DNA of 34,396 nt. Origin: an uncultured Ruminococcus sp. (GTDB lineage Bacteria; Bacillota; Clostridia; Oscillospirales; Ruminococcaceae). Numbering within the stretch: the first letter of the stretch is position 1; every line of letters begins with the position of its first letter. The translations under genes were made by a program, and so were the position numbers. The stretch lies in NCBI GenBank assembly GCA_947169885.1, contig CAMVRM010000038.1, positions 1 to 34,396 on the forward strand, given 5' to 3'. Of the stretch, positions 24,080-32,184 are shown in pieces. The notes beneath the pieces are model-generated. The model had not been told where the DNA came from and ran no database searches. It saw only the letters and a list, made by a program, of their open reading frames with translations.

Positions 24080-24468
24080 TTCAGATCCTCCAGTTTTCCG
24101 TGAGCCTCATAGCGTGTGACACGGGCTATGCGGTTGTTCTCGTCAACGAACACCACTTTCGGAGGGGCATTCTTAAACTCATCGGGGGTCATATCGGCGT
24201 AGGACATGATTATCACCGTGTCCCCTTTCTGACCGCACCTTGCCGCAGCACCGTTCAGGCAGATAACTCCGCTGCCACGTTCGCCTGCGATAACATAAGT
24301 CTCAATGCGGCTGCCGCTGTTGACGTTAACGATATGAACGTGTTCGTATTCATACAGCCCCGAAGCCTCCATAAGTTCCTCGTCTATCGTGATACTTCCG
24401 ATGTAATTGAGTTCCGCCTGTGTTATGACAGCACGGTGAATTTTGCTTTTAAGTACGCTTATCGTCAT
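24076..24468 (-). CDS. panD: Aspartate 1-decarboxylase proenzyme
   Basis: From the ATG at 24468 the protein has 130 residues. It has the autocleavage site G24-S25 in NYIGSITID, which yields the pyruvoyl group, Lys9 (LKSKIHRA), and the [19 protein letters not shown] segment. It makes beta-alanine from aspartate. The frame extends 12 codons upstream to 24504, but AAGGAG lies 5 nt before 24468 and that start places G24-S25 at the canonical numbers. The start overlaps the panC stop (ATGA) and the stop overlaps coaX. Confidence 0.96.
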   Translation of the reverse strand: MTISVLKSKIHRAVITQAELNYIGSITIDEELMEASGLYEYEHVHIVNVNSGSRIETYVIAGERGSGVICLNGAAARCGQKGDTVIIMSYADMTPDEFKNAPPKVVFVDENNRIARVTRYEAHGKLEDLK

Positions 24469-25349
24469 TTTATCTCCTTGTTCTTCGGGTCTGCGCTGTT
24501 CCATAGATCCTCAGTGAAAAAGTTGTCAATGAGCCTTGTCTTGCCGATGTATACCGCCATAGCGCAGAGTGCGGGACGGTCGACTTCGGTTATCTGCTGC
24601 ATCGTGTCAAGGTCAACTATCTTTACGTAGTCAATCTTTGCGAGCGGTTCAGCGGCTATCTTTTCTTTCATCGCAGCGGTTATCTTTGCAACATTGCGCT
24701 CGCCGTTTTTGAGCATGAACTCGCCGTAGCGCAGAGTGTGGAACAGTATGAGCGCCGCCTTGCGTTCCTCCTCGCTGAGGTAGGTGTTGCGTGAACTTTT
24801 TGCAAGTCCGTCCTCTTCCCTTATTATCGGACAGCCGATTATCTCGATGTCCATATCAAGATCTCTTACCATATGCTTTATTACCGCAAGCTGCTGTGCG
24901 TCCTTTTTGCCGAAGTAAGCACGGTCGGGCTTGACGATGTTGAAAAGCTTGCTGACGACTGTGCAAACGCCCCTGAAATGCACGGGACGGCTGAGTCCGC
25001 AGAGTTCTTCTGTAAGAACGGTCATATCCACAAAGGACGAAAATCCCTTGTGATACATCTCCTCGGGTTCGGGGTTGAAGATGATGTCGCCGCCGTGAGC
25101 TTCAACAAGCTGTGCGTCATGCTCTAAATCTCTGGGGTAAGTCGCAAGGTCCTCGTTCGGTCCGAACTGCATAGGGTTCACGAAATCCGAAACAACAGTG
25201 CGGTCATTATCTCTGACGGAAGCATCTATCAGCGAAGCATGACCCTCGTGCAGATAACCCATAGTCGGCACAAGTCCGACTGTCAGACCCTCTGCTCTCC
25301 AAGCTTTTACCTGTTCCCTGACTTCCGCAATGGTCTTTAATATCTTCAT
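24465..25349 (-). CDS. panC: Pantoate--beta-alanine ligase
   Basis: The protein has 294 residues from the ATG at 25349. It has the nucleotidyl-transferase HIGH-type motif in [14 protein letters not shown], then [54 protein letters not shown] and the ATP-binding SSRNTYLS loop. It joins pantoate and beta-alanine with ATP. A second ATG six bases upstream (25355) is only 3 nt from GGAGG; the ATG at 25349 is 9 nt away and is preferred. The stop overlaps panD (ATGA). It lies 36 nt after panB. Confidence 0.96.
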   Translation of the reverse strand: MKILKTIAEVREQVKAWRAEGLTVGLVPTMGYLHEGHASLIDASVRDNDRTVVSDFVNPMQFGPNEDLATYPRDLEHDAQLVEAHGGDIIFNPEPEEMYHKGFSSFVDMTVLTEELCGLSRPVHFRGVCTVVSKLFNIVKPDRAYFGKKDAQQLAVIKHMVRDLDMDIEIIGCPIIREEDGLAKSSRNTYLSEEERKAALILFHTLRYGEFMLKNGERNVAKITAAMKEKIAAEPLAKIDYVKIVDLDTMQQITEVDRPALCAMAVYIGKTRLIDNFFTEDLWNSADPKNKEIK

Positions 25350-25385
25350 TTTCATATTCCTCCATTTGATACCTGCCCAAATAAT

Positions 25386-26234
25386 TTAAAACGGCATACT
25401 TTCATAATTCTTTAATTTTTCAAGCACGCCGTCACCAAGTTTATAGGTGTGTTCGGGTGCGGGGAAACTTCCCTCTCTTGTCTCGTTTATGTAAGCCGTG
25501 ACACCCTCACGCATGAGCGCTCCCACATCGGCAAAACGCTTTGCGAACTTCGGCACATGACCCGATGTAAGCCCCAGCATATCCTGATATACCAGCACCT
25601 GACCGTCACAGCCTGCGCCTGCGCCAATGCCGATAGTCGGGATAGTCAGCTGTTCTGTTATCATCTCTGCAAGCTCCGCAGGAACGCATTCGAGAACAAC
25701 TGCGCAAGCCCCTGCCTGCTGGATAAGCATAGCATCGTCAAGTATCTGCTTTGCACGTTCGTAGTCCTTGCCCTGCACCTTGAAGCCGCCGAAAGCGTTG
25801 ACCGACTGCGGCGTTAAGCCTAAGTGAGCCACAACAGGTATCGAGCTGTCGACTATCGCCTTTATCTGTTCGCAGACTGCCGCACCGCCTTCAAGTTTGA
25901 CTGCGTGTGCGCCGCCCTCTTTGACGAGCCTGCCTGCGTTGACCACCGCATCGTAAACGCTCGTCTGATAGGACATGAACGGCATATCAGCAACGATGAA
26001 CGCATTCTGCGCACCTCTTGCGACTGCCCTTGTGTGGTGGATCATATCCTCCATTGTGACCGAAAGGGTGTTCTCATATCCCAGCATCGTCATTCCGAGC
26101 GAATCGCCGATAAGTATCGAGTTCACGCCGCATTCGTCAAAAATATGAGCAGTTGTGTAGTCGTAAGCCGTAAGCATGATTATCTTCTCTCCCGACTGTT
26201 TCTGCTGCATAAGGGTAGCTGCTGTGTTTTTCAT
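25386..26234 (-). CDS. panB: 3-methyl-2-oxobutanoate hydroxymethyltransferase
   Basis: From the ATG at 26234 the protein has 282 residues. It has [68 protein letters not shown] and [19 protein letters not shown], all typical of this TIM-barrel enzyme. It adds a hydroxymethyl group from methylene-THF to 2-oxoisovalerate. AGGAG lies about 9 nt upstream of this ATG. The longer frame to 26294 would overlap the promoter. It is first in the pan operon. The next enzyme, ketopantoate reductase (panE), is not in the window. Confidence 0.96.
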   Translation of the reverse strand: MKNTAATLMQQKQSGEKIIMLTAYDYTTAHIFDECGVNSILIGDSLGMTMLGYENTLSVTMEDMIHHTRAVARGAQNAFIVADMPFMSYQTSVYDAVVNAGRLVKEGGAHAVKLEGGAAVCEQIKAIVDSSIPVVAHLGLTPQSVNAFGGFKVQGKDYERAKQILDDAMLIQQAGACAVVLECVPAELAEMITEQLTIPTIGIGAGAGCDGQVLVYQDMLGLTSGHVPKFAKRFADVGALMREGVTAYINETREGSFPAPEHTYKLGDGVLEKLKNYESMPF

Positions 26235-26298
26235 TATACTGTCACTCCTGTAATAAATGTTACCGTTCGGGCAGAAAGTCCCGATACAGTACAAGTGT

Positions 26299-26307
26299 AT
26301 TATACCA
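26299..26307 (-). promoter_or_regulatory. panB operon promoter, extended -10
   Basis: On the minus strand TGGTATAAT gives an extended -10 with no good -35 seventeen bases upstream. It is about 65 bp before the panB ATG. Confidence 0.65.
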
Positions 26308-26370
26308 TAAGAAAGTGAACGATATGTAAATATTTATATAATAATTAACAACAAAACTCCGCAATACCCC

Positions 26371-26399
26371 TTGACTTATCCTCGGCAATGTGGCATAAT
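26371..26399 (+). promoter_or_regulatory. Promoter upstream of the GH3 gene
   Basis: TTGACT (26371-26376) and CATAAT (26394-26399) are 17 bp apart, with TGG before the -10. The transcript would have a leader of about 190 nt holding the inverted repeat at 26437-26555. Confidence 0.75.
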
Positions 26400-26403
26400 A
26401 TGA

Positions 26404-26564
26404 AACAGATAAAAGATGATAGATAAGAGATAAAAGATAAGAAATAAGAGATAAGAAAAAAGGTGTCCGCTGAAGCGGACGAATTTTAAAATAGTTTGTG
26501 ACCGTTGTTTTTTTGTTTCGCTTATAGCAGGTGAATTATATCTCTTATTTCTTATTTCTTATTT
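26404..26564 (+). repeat. Purine-tract and hairpin element in the GH3 leader
   Basis: A purine-rich tract of AGATAA/AGAAATAAG units spans 26407-26460. Its segment at 26437-26453 is a perfect 17-bp inverted match to 26539-26555. Between the arms is a tight hairpin GTCCGC-TGAA-GCGGAC (26465-26480). The whole leader RNA could fold into one long stem. A similar tract-plus-GTCCGC hairpin occurs on the minus strand near 34184-34224. Confidence 0.75.
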
Positions 26565-26595
26565 AAATCAGTAACACTATTAAAGGAGAAAGTCT

Positions 26596-29340
26596 ATGGA
26601 CGAAAAAAGCTTTCGCAAACGTGCGCAGGAGCTTTGCGCACAACTTACCCGAGAGGAAAAACTCGGACTTATCTCAACTCACAACTTTCCTGTTGAACGG
26701 CTGGGACTGGGGGAATTTTTCATAGGCACTGAGGTCGCAAGAGGCTGGGTCGGCAGAGAGCCTGACAAAATTTCCACCGTTTTTCCTCAGCCTGTCGGAC
26801 TTGCGGCAACTTTTGACAGAAAACTTATGTTTCAGCTGGGCGAAATAGCAGGTAAGGAAGCCCGTGCTTACTACAACGAGGATAAACGCTCGGGGCTTGC
26901 ACTCTGGGGGCCAACGGTCGATATGGTACGTGACCCACGCTGGGGCAGGACTGAGGAAGCTTACGGCGAGGACGTTTTCCTTGCAGGTGAACTCACCGCC
27001 GCTTACACCCTCGGAATGGCAGGCGAGAACGAGGACGGCTTTTATATGACCGTCCCCACCCTCAAACATTTCTGCGCAAACAACAACGAAGATGACCGCA
27101 TCGACTGTGACGCTTATCTTCCGCCACGTCTGCGCCATGAATACTACTACTCGGCGTTCGAGAACGCCATTCGCAACGGCGGCGCAAGAAGCATCATGGC
27201 GGCTTACAACGAACTCAACGGCGTGCCTGCGGTCATCGAACCCGACATTAAAGCTGTCCTTAAAGACCAATGGGGACTGTGGTTCGCAGTCACTGACGGC
27301 GGCGATTTTTCTCAGACCGTCACCGCTCACCACTACACCGACAGTTTTGCCGAAGCCTACAAGCTGACGATACGAGGCGGTTGTGATGCAATGACAGACG
27401 AAGCTGAAATGGTGCGTCACGCCGCAGAGACTGCTCTTGATGAAGGTCTTATCTCAGAGCGTGAAATTGACACTGCTGTGACAAATATCCTCTATGCAAG
27501 GCTTAGGCTGGGGCAGCTTGACAAAACGCCTTTTGACGATATCTCAAAAGAAGTTATCGACTGCAAACGGCATCGTGTTATAAACAGACGTGCCGCCGCC
27601 GAACAGCTCGTCCTGCTCAAAAACAACGGTATACTGCCGCTTTCGGGTAAGGAAAAGAAGATAGCGGTAGTCGGTGCGCTTGCTGATGAGTGCCTGCGTG
27701 ACTGGTACACGGGTTATTTCAGCTACCGGTCAACGGTTCTTTCGGCGCTGAAAGAAAAACTGCCCGAAGTTCACATAACTCACGATACTTTATGGGACAA
27801 GGTGAAGATAAAGACTTCTGACGGCAGATACATCGGCATAAACGCAGAAGGCATGGCTCACGCAAACGCTGATGAACAGACTGCCGCCGTTTTTGAACTG
27901 CAAAACTGGGGGGAGAACTGGTGCAACTTCTTCTCGGCTGAACACGGAAAATATCTCAGACTTTTTGATGACAACACCATAAAACTGCACAATTCTGTCA
28001 TCTATGACTGGTTCACCCGTGAAACGTTCAACATAAAACACACTGACAAAGGTGCAGTCATCGAGGAGTTTCTTCATCATCGCAGGCTCACTGCTCTCGC
28101 TGACGGCACTCTGACAGTAAAGCGCTCAACAGCCGTCCGCCCCGAGAACACGTTCTTCATCGAGACCATAAGCGGCGGCGTTGAGCGTGCAGAAAAGCTT
28201 GCGGCTGAAAATGACCTTGTGATCTACTGCGTCGGAAACCACCCCGTCCAGACGGCTAAGGAGTGCTATGACCGCAAAACGCTGTCGCTCAACGTTCAGC
28301 CGCACATGACCGAGCGCCTTTCAGCCGCAAACCCGAACACGGTGCTGATGCTCATTTCCAGTTACCCTTACGGCATCGTGACCGAGAGCGAAGCGGCGGC
28401 GGCTGTGATATGGTCGAGCCACGCAGGTGCGGAACTCGGGAATGTTGTTGCCGATCTTATCATCGGTTCTGCTGAACCTGTCGGGAGACTTCCGCTCACA
28501 TGGTATAAAAGTGAACTTGACCTGCCCGAGATCCACGATTACGACATTGAAACGGCAGGCAGTACCTATATGTATTTCGAGGGCGAACCGCTCTTCCCGT
28601 TCGGATATGGACTCAGCTACTCGGCGTTTACTTACAGCGAACCCGAGATACTCCGCACGTATGACGGTCTGAAAGCGACCCTCATCGTCACCAACGATTC
28701 TGACCGTGACGGCACGGAAACAATCCAGCTTTACTTCACCATGACCGACTCGGAAGTGAGCCGTCCGAAACGCAAACTTTGCGGCTTCACAAAAGCGTTT
28801 ATCCCTGCGCACGAGAGCCGTCTTGTGACTGTTGACGTTCCGTTCCATATCCTGAGAGTTTTTGACGTAAGGCGGCGTGAGATGATCGTTGAAGAGGGAG
28901 AATACTTGTTCATGTTCGGGCATTCGAGCGAAGATATTTGTGAACAGCTCAGATTGCATATAAAAGGTGAAACGATAGCTCCGCGAGACAGCTTGTTCCC
29001 GGCGGCATACTTTGACAGTGCTGAGGGCATACGCATACGCAAGCTTCCCGAAAGCGGGATGGAATATATCTATGTCACGGGCTGGAATGGCAAGGCAGTT
29101 TACAGCGGTCTTGATATTTCAGGTAAAACGCAGTTAAGAGTTACAGCTTCGGGAGTGTTCGGAAGTGCTGACGTACATATAAAACTCGGCAGTGCGGAAC
29201 TTGTTTTGTCTGTTAAAGCTTCCGACAAGCTTGATGCTTTTGACGAATACATACTTCCGATACCAGACGGCACAACCGGTGACACACTGGAAATAGATTC
29301 ACCTGCAAATGTGAACATCTGCGAGATAGAATTGAGGTAA
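26596..29340 (+). CDS. Glycoside hydrolase family 3 (beta-glucosidase/xylosidase type), intracellular
   Basis: The 914-residue protein has the GH3 TIM barrel (about 1-310) with KH157-158 (TLKHFCANNN) and likely nucleophile Asp234 in FAVTDGGDF. The alpha/beta C-domain starts at about 335 (LVLLKNNGILPLSG) and is interrupted at about 400-525 by an insert (GRYIGINAEGMAHA, AEHGKYLRLFDDN) that looks like a beta-trefoil/fascin-type module. The C-domain resumes at 540 (LVIYCVGNHP). A fibronectin-III-like domain (FEGEPLFPFGYGLSYSAF onward) and a C-terminal beta-rich, CBM-like region (about 800-914) follow. No signal peptide is seen, so it would act on oligosaccharides taken into the cell. Substrate (gluco- or xylo-) cannot be fixed. 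AAAGGAG lies 7 nt before the ATG. Confidence 0.92.
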   Translation: MDEKSFRKRAQELCAQLTREEKLGLISTHNFPVERLGLGEFFIGTEVARGWVGREPDKISTVFPQPVGLAATFDRKLMFQLGEIAGKEARAYYNEDKRSGLALWGPTVDMVRDPRWGRTEEAYGEDVFLAGELTAAYTLGMAGENEDGFYMTVPTLKHFCANNNEDDRIDCDAYLPPRLRHEYYYSAFENAIRNGGARSIMAAYNELNGVPAVIEPDIKAVLKDQWGLWFAVTDGGDFSQTVTAHHYTDSFAEAYKLTIRGGCDAMTDEAEMVRHAAETALDEGLISEREIDTAVTNILYARLRLGQLDKTPFDDISKEVIDCKRHRVINRRAAAEQLVLLKNNGILPLSGKEKKIAVVGALADECLRDWYTGYFSYRSTVLSALKEKLPEVHITHDTLWDKVKIKTSDGRYIGINAEGMAHANADEQTAAVFELQNWGENWCNFFSAEHGKYLRLFDDNTIKLHNSVIYDWFTRETFNIKHTDKGAVIEEFLHHRRLTALADGTLTVKRSTAVRPENTFFIETISGGVERAEKLAAENDLVIYCVGNHPVQTAKECYDRKTLSLNVQPHMTERLSAANPNTVLMLISSYPYGIVTESEAAAAVIWSSHAGAELGNVVADLIIGSAEPVGRLPLTWYKSELDLPEIHDYDIETAGSTYMYFEGEPLFPFGYGLSYSAFTYSEPEILRTYDGLKATLIVTNDSDRDGTETIQLYFTMTDSEVSRPKRKLCGFTKAFIPAHESRLVTVDVPFHILRVFDVRRREMIVEEGEYLFMFGHSSEDICEQLRLHIKGETIAPRDSLFPAAYFDSAEGIRIRKLPESGMEYIYVTGWNGKAVYSGLDISGKTQLRVTASGVFGSADVHIKLGSAELVLSVKASDKLDAFDEYILPIPDGTTGDTLEIDSPANVNICEIELR

Positions 29341-29344
29341 AAAA

Positions 29345-29758
29345 ATGGTCAGAGAGATAGTGCATGACATAATCATTTTACAGCGCCCGTCAGTCCCCTG
29401 CACTAAGGACGACAGACAGCTTTTCAAGGACATGGAGGACACGCTTGCGGCGAACTCTGAACGTTGTGTGGGCATCGCCGCAAACATGATAGGCGTTCAC
29501 AAGACCGCACTTGCGGCATACATCGGCGGCGAGATAGTCATAATGGTGAACCCCGTCATAACCGACCGCTCAAAACAGGTCTATGAAGTGCAGGAAGGCT
29601 GTCTTTCGCTGACGGGCGAGCGCACCGCAAAGCGCTTTGAAGCGATAACTGTTGAGTACTGTGACAAAAAATTCAAGCGCCGCAAAAAAACATTCAGCGG
29701 CTTTGAAGCGCAGATAATCCAGCACGAAATGGATCACTTCGAGGGAACACTTATATAA
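29345..29758 (+). CDS. def: Peptide deformylase, short clostridial type
   Basis: The 137-residue protein has EGCLS (84-88) and HEMDH (127-131), which supply the Cys and two His metal ligands and the catalytic Glu. Motif I, normally G-x-G-x-A-A-x-Q, reads VGIAANMIG (42-50), with Met in place of the Gln. This variant recurs in small clostridial deformylases, and its activity on formyl-Met peptides is assumed rather than seen. It starts 4 nt after the GH3 stop, with GAGG inside the GH3 end, so it is co-transcribed with it, an unrelated partner. A terminator follows. Confidence 0.9.
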   Translation: MVREIVHDIIILQRPSVPCTKDDRQLFKDMEDTLAANSERCVGIAANMIGVHKTALAAYIGGEIVIMVNPVITDRSKQVYEVQEGCLSLTGERTAKRFEAITVEYCDKKFKRRKKTFSGFEAQIIQHEMDHFEGTLI

Positions 29759-29816
29759 GATAATAGCTTCGCAGTTCATTTATTTTCTTCTCCGAACAGC
29801 CTGCTGTTAAAATAAC

Positions 29817-29850
29817 AAGTCCGTGAGTTTTTTAAGACCCACGGACTTTT
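29817..29850 (+). terminator. Terminator between def and the phage-like genes
   Basis: AAGTCCGTG pairs with CACGGACTT in a 9-bp stem with T-run TTTT. It lies between convergent units and may serve both. A small palindrome, AACAGCCTGCTGTT, is just before it (29796-29809). Confidence 0.75.
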
Positions 29851-29903
29851 ATGCTATATGGAGTATACTATTTTGTTTTTGATGTTTGTTATTTGTTTAT
29901 CGT

Positions 29904-30530
29904 CTATCCGAAGCGTGCCTGATCTGCCGCACGGTTGACCGCCATTTCAGCGGCTGAAAGCATTCTGTTATAGTAACGTCCGCTGTAAACATTGCCTTCA
30001 AGCACTCGGTCGCTCACCGAACCGCACCCTAAATATACATAACCGCCTCTGCCTGTCATCCCACTGGTATTGTTGGGTATATTAGTAAAAGTATCAGCCA
30101 ATTCGCCATTAACATATACGTAGGCTATTGCATTTGGAATGTCAACTACTACTGATATAGTAATAAGTTCTCCAACTAGCCACGAATAGGAACTATGATT
30201 ATGATACCATTCGCCGTTAATTGCCATATCAATTTTTCCGTAATTCATTGATGCTATGACAGTTGCAGAACTTATGTCATAACCATATGGCGCAAATTCA
30301 AGAAAACGCATATACTCGTTGTTGGTTGATGTGATTTTTGCACATACCTCAAACGTATAACCGTTTGAAAAATCAAGTCCTTGGCCGATTAACACCTGAC
30401 TGCCGACCTTGCCGATGTCCTTGTCGGTGTAGTAGAACAAGCCGTTTTGAATGTACTGCGGTATAAGTTCAGCAACTTCCGAATCGCCGAAATAGAGCTT
30501 TGATGTGCCGCTTCCGAAAATGATGTTCAT
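29904..30530 (-). CDS. LamG/concanavalin-like phage tail appendage protein
   Basis: The 208-residue protein has a jelly-roll pattern: LDFSNGYTFEVCAKI, MRFLEFAPYG, KIDMAINGEWY, ITISVVVDIPNAIAYVYVNGELADTF and RVLEGNVYSGRYYNRMLSAAEMAVNR. The closing NG.....T..........GN..S.R.YNR.LS..E pattern is typical of LamG-like domains at the ends of phage tail fibres, which bind glycans. The ATG overlaps the stop of the 63-residue gene (ATGA at 30527-30530), with GAGGAGG upstream. It is the last of four coupled tail-like genes. It could instead be a host surface-binding protein, but it has no signal peptide. Confidence 0.78.
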   Translation of the reverse strand: MNIIFGSGTSKLYFGDSEVAELIPQYIQNGLFYYTDKDIGKVGSQVLIGQGLDFSNGYTFEVCAKITSTNNEYMRFLEFAPYGYDISSATVIASMNYGKIDMAINGEWYHNHSSYSWLVGELITISVVVDIPNAIAYVYVNGELADTFTNIPNNTSGMTGRGGYVYLGCGSVSDRVLEGNVYSGRYYNRMLSAAEMAVNRAADQARFG

Positions 30531-30718
30531 TCATTCACCTCCTCGGGATCGGGCGTTACGATATAAAGCGTGTGAGCATCGTGCGAAGCCATTGCCGAAT
30601 AGACCGACTGAGTACATTCAACTATGCTGACCCCTCCGAGCCGTGTGAGAATGTCGGCAACAGAATCGAGCTTTGCGTCTATCTGTGTGCCTGTGTATTT
30701 TCCGATATAAGCTGACAT
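30527..30718 (-). CDS. Short phage tail-fibre-like protein
   Basis: The 63-residue protein has VECTQSVYSAMASHDAHTLYIVT, the motif (sequence then Y-x-A-x-x-x-x-D-x-x-T-L-Y-I-V-T) seen at the ends of many phage upper tail-fibre proteins. The N-terminal IGKYTGTQIDAKLDSV is also typical of tail proteins. The ATG directly follows the previous TAA, with GGAGGG inside the previous gene. The TGA overlaps the next start (ATGA). It is small but well supported by its coupling on both sides. Confidence 0.75.
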   Translation of the reverse strand: MSAYIGKYTGTQIDAKLDSVADILTRLGGVSIVECTQSVYSAMASHDAHTLYIVTPDPEEVNE

Positions 30719-31288
30719 TTAACGTCCCTCCTTGTATTTGATATATGCCGTTTCAGGTCTCAGCACCGAGCCTGCCGCAAGGTAAACACGCCCGTCAGCG
30801 TCTGCGAACTCCAAGCCGTCAGCCGTAAGGTAGCTCACCGAAACGAGTTCAGTGTCTATCACGTTCGTGCCGCTGAAAGTCGGTACAGCAGGCAGAGGGA
30901 CAGGCGGCTGAGTAGGTGTAAGCACACCGCCCGTCTTGCGATAAACTTTCTGCTCGGCAAAGCTTATGTATTCGTCCTGCATAAGCTGTCCTGACCCGAT
31001 ATAGACCGTCACGCCTGCCGAATACCGACCGCTTCTGACAGTTACGGGAATCGAGTAGCCATAAGGTCCGCCGTTATCTATACCGACACCCTGCGAACCG
31101 AAAGTACTGCCGTAAATTCGGTAATCTTTGAGCGGCGAGCCGTTGGCGATAAAAGTTAGCGGAAGTTCGCCCGACATTTCAGCGTAGCTTCTTATGCTGT
31201 CTCTGAGCATCCATCCCCAGATAAGTGCGGTCGGATCATCAACAGGCAGACCGTGATAAGCTTTAAGAACATCAAGCTTATTTACCAA
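30719..31288 (-). CDS. Phage tail/baseplate-like protein
   Basis: The 189-residue protein contains LPLTFIANGSPLKDYRIYGS followed by GYSIPVTVRSGRY and VTVYIGSGQLMQDEYISFAEQKVYRK, a run common in tail or upper baseplate proteins of clostridial siphophages. It has a Pro-rich segment at about 124-134. The start is a TTG at 31286-31288, with GGGGTGAG just upstream inside the preceding gene. It overlaps that gene by 11 nt. No capsid, terminase, portal or integrase gene is in the window, so this is an isolated tail module. Confidence 0.75.
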   Translation of the reverse strand: MVNKLDVLKAYHGLPVDDPTALIWGWMLRDSIRSYAEMSGELPLTFIANGSPLKDYRIYGSTFGSQGVGIDNGGPYGYSIPVTVRSGRYSAGVTVYIGSGQLMQDEYISFAEQKVYRKTGGVLTPTQPPVPLPAVPTFSGTNVIDTELVSVSYLTADGLEFADADGRVYLAAGSVLRPETAYIKYKEGR

Positions 31289-31577
31289 GAGCGCTCACCC
31301 CATTCGCAGGCGAAGTATCATCACCTGCCGAGTAAAGCTGAGAAACGGTCTTGCCTGCGTTATCGCCCGTCTGTACTACCCAATCGCCCGAACTGTCGAG
31401 CCTGAGAATTACTGCATCGTCAACAGCGTGGGCGATACTGCCGAAAGCGAATGTCACGCCGTCAAGTTCGGTGAGGTCTTCAAGCTCGGCGGCAGTATCG
31501 CAGACAAGCGAGACTACCGTCATGAGTTTGTTATCCTCACTGCGAACAAATCTTTCGTTTGGTTCTCTTTTTACCAT
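31278..31577 (-). CDS. Small phage-like protein, first gene of the tail module
   Basis: From the ATG at 31577 the protein has 99 residues. It is acidic with a basic start (MVKREPNERFVRSEDNK). LVCDTAAELEDLTELDGVTFAFGSIAH and ILRLDSSGDWV match the style of small proteins encoded beside tail-fibre genes in clostridial prophages, but no named family is certain. AGGAGG lies 7 nt before the ATG. An upstream frame to 31694 exists but passes through the repeats and promoter. The stop lies inside the start of the next gene. Confidence 0.75.
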   Translation of the reverse strand: MVKREPNERFVRSEDNKLMTVVSLVCDTAAELEDLTELDGVTFAFGSIAHAVDDAVILRLDSSGDWVVQTGDNAGKTVSQLYSAGDDTSPANGVSALGK

Positions 31578-31600
31578 TTGTTTTCCTCCTGAAAATGAAT

Positions 31601-31640
31601 TTCGTGCTTTTTTTGTTCGTTTCGTGCTTTCTTGTGCTTC
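31601..31640 (-). repeat. Direct repeats in the 5' leader of the tail module
   Basis: TTCGTGCTTT occurs at 31601-31610 and 31621-31630, and the related CTTGTGCTTC at 31631-31640. The spacing is 20 and 10 bp. They lie just downstream of the predicted transcription start, where a repressor could bind. Confidence 0.6.
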
Positions 31641-31650
31641 TCTGTTTATT

Positions 31651-31678
31651 ATCATACTCGGTTTTCGCAAAAAGTCAA
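31651..31678 (-). promoter_or_regulatory. Promoter of the phage-tail-like module
   Basis: On the minus strand TTGACT (31673-31678) and TATGAT (31651-31656) have a 16-bp spacer. It is about 75 bp upstream of the first tail gene. Confidence 0.7.
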
Positions 31679-31859
31679 TTGGCAGATTGCACAAACTTTA
31701 ACACAAAAAAATGTACTTTATAACAATTAAGTTCATAATATATATTGTATTTCTCCGAAATCATGCTGTTATCGCATAGAAATATTCACCTATAAAGCTA
31801 AAATTCCAGCATCAAAAAATATCTCTCATCTTTTATCTGTTAAAAAGGCGTGTTTGCTC

Positions 31860-31888
31860 TTGAAAAACGTCAGAAGATGTGTTATAAT
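31860..31888 (+). promoter_or_regulatory. Promoter of the PqqD-peptidase-kinase operon
   Basis: TTGAAA (31860-31865) and TATAAT (31883-31888) have a 17-bp spacer, 38 bp before the ATG. The AT-rich stretch 31680-31855 between it and the divergent promoter holds no gene. Confidence 0.85.
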
Positions 31889-31926
31889 TAGTGAGTACAA
31901 AAGATCACCCGAAAGGAAATATTACC

Positions 31927-32184
31927 ATGAAGATCAACGAAACATTCACACTTGAAAACAACGGCGGCGAATGCGTACTGCGCTCCGAGGGCGGCAGAGT
32001 GTCCTATACCGTGACTGCGAACCCCACAGCCGCACTTGTGCTGGAATTGCTCTCGCAGGAAACTTCCCTCGATGAGATAGCCGACAGCCTTTTTGAAAAG
32101 TTCGACGCTCCCCGTGAGGTCATTTCCGCTGACGTTTCGGCGCTGATAGGTCAGCTAAGAGAGATCGGCGCAATTGATGACTGA
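31927..32184 (+). CDS. PqqD-like peptide-binding (RRE-type) protein
   Basis: From the ATG at 31927 the protein has 85 residues. It shows the PqqD pattern: N-terminal strands (NETFTLENNGGECVLRSEGG), NPTAALVLELLSQ, then ETSLDEIADSLFEKFDAPREVISADVSALIGQLREIGAI. This winged-helix fold binds leader peptides in RiPP pathways and also occurs as stand-alone chaperones. A GTG at 31891 is in frame but overlaps the promoter; AAAGGA before the ATG decides the start. The next gene starts inside its end (8-nt overlap). No precursor peptide or radical SAM partner is seen nearby. Confidence 0.85.
   Translation: MKINETFTLENNGGECVLRSEGGRVSYTVTANPTAALVLELLSQETSLDEIADSLFEKFDAPREVISADVSALIGQLREIGAIDD

Noticed and set aside
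29904-31577. Diversity-generating retroelement at the tail genes
   Set aside because: No reverse transcriptase, no template/variable repeat pair and no CLec-type target were seen.
31601-31640. CRISPR-like repeat array
   Set aside because: Units are only 10 bp, with no spacers and no cas genes nearby; an operator is more likely.
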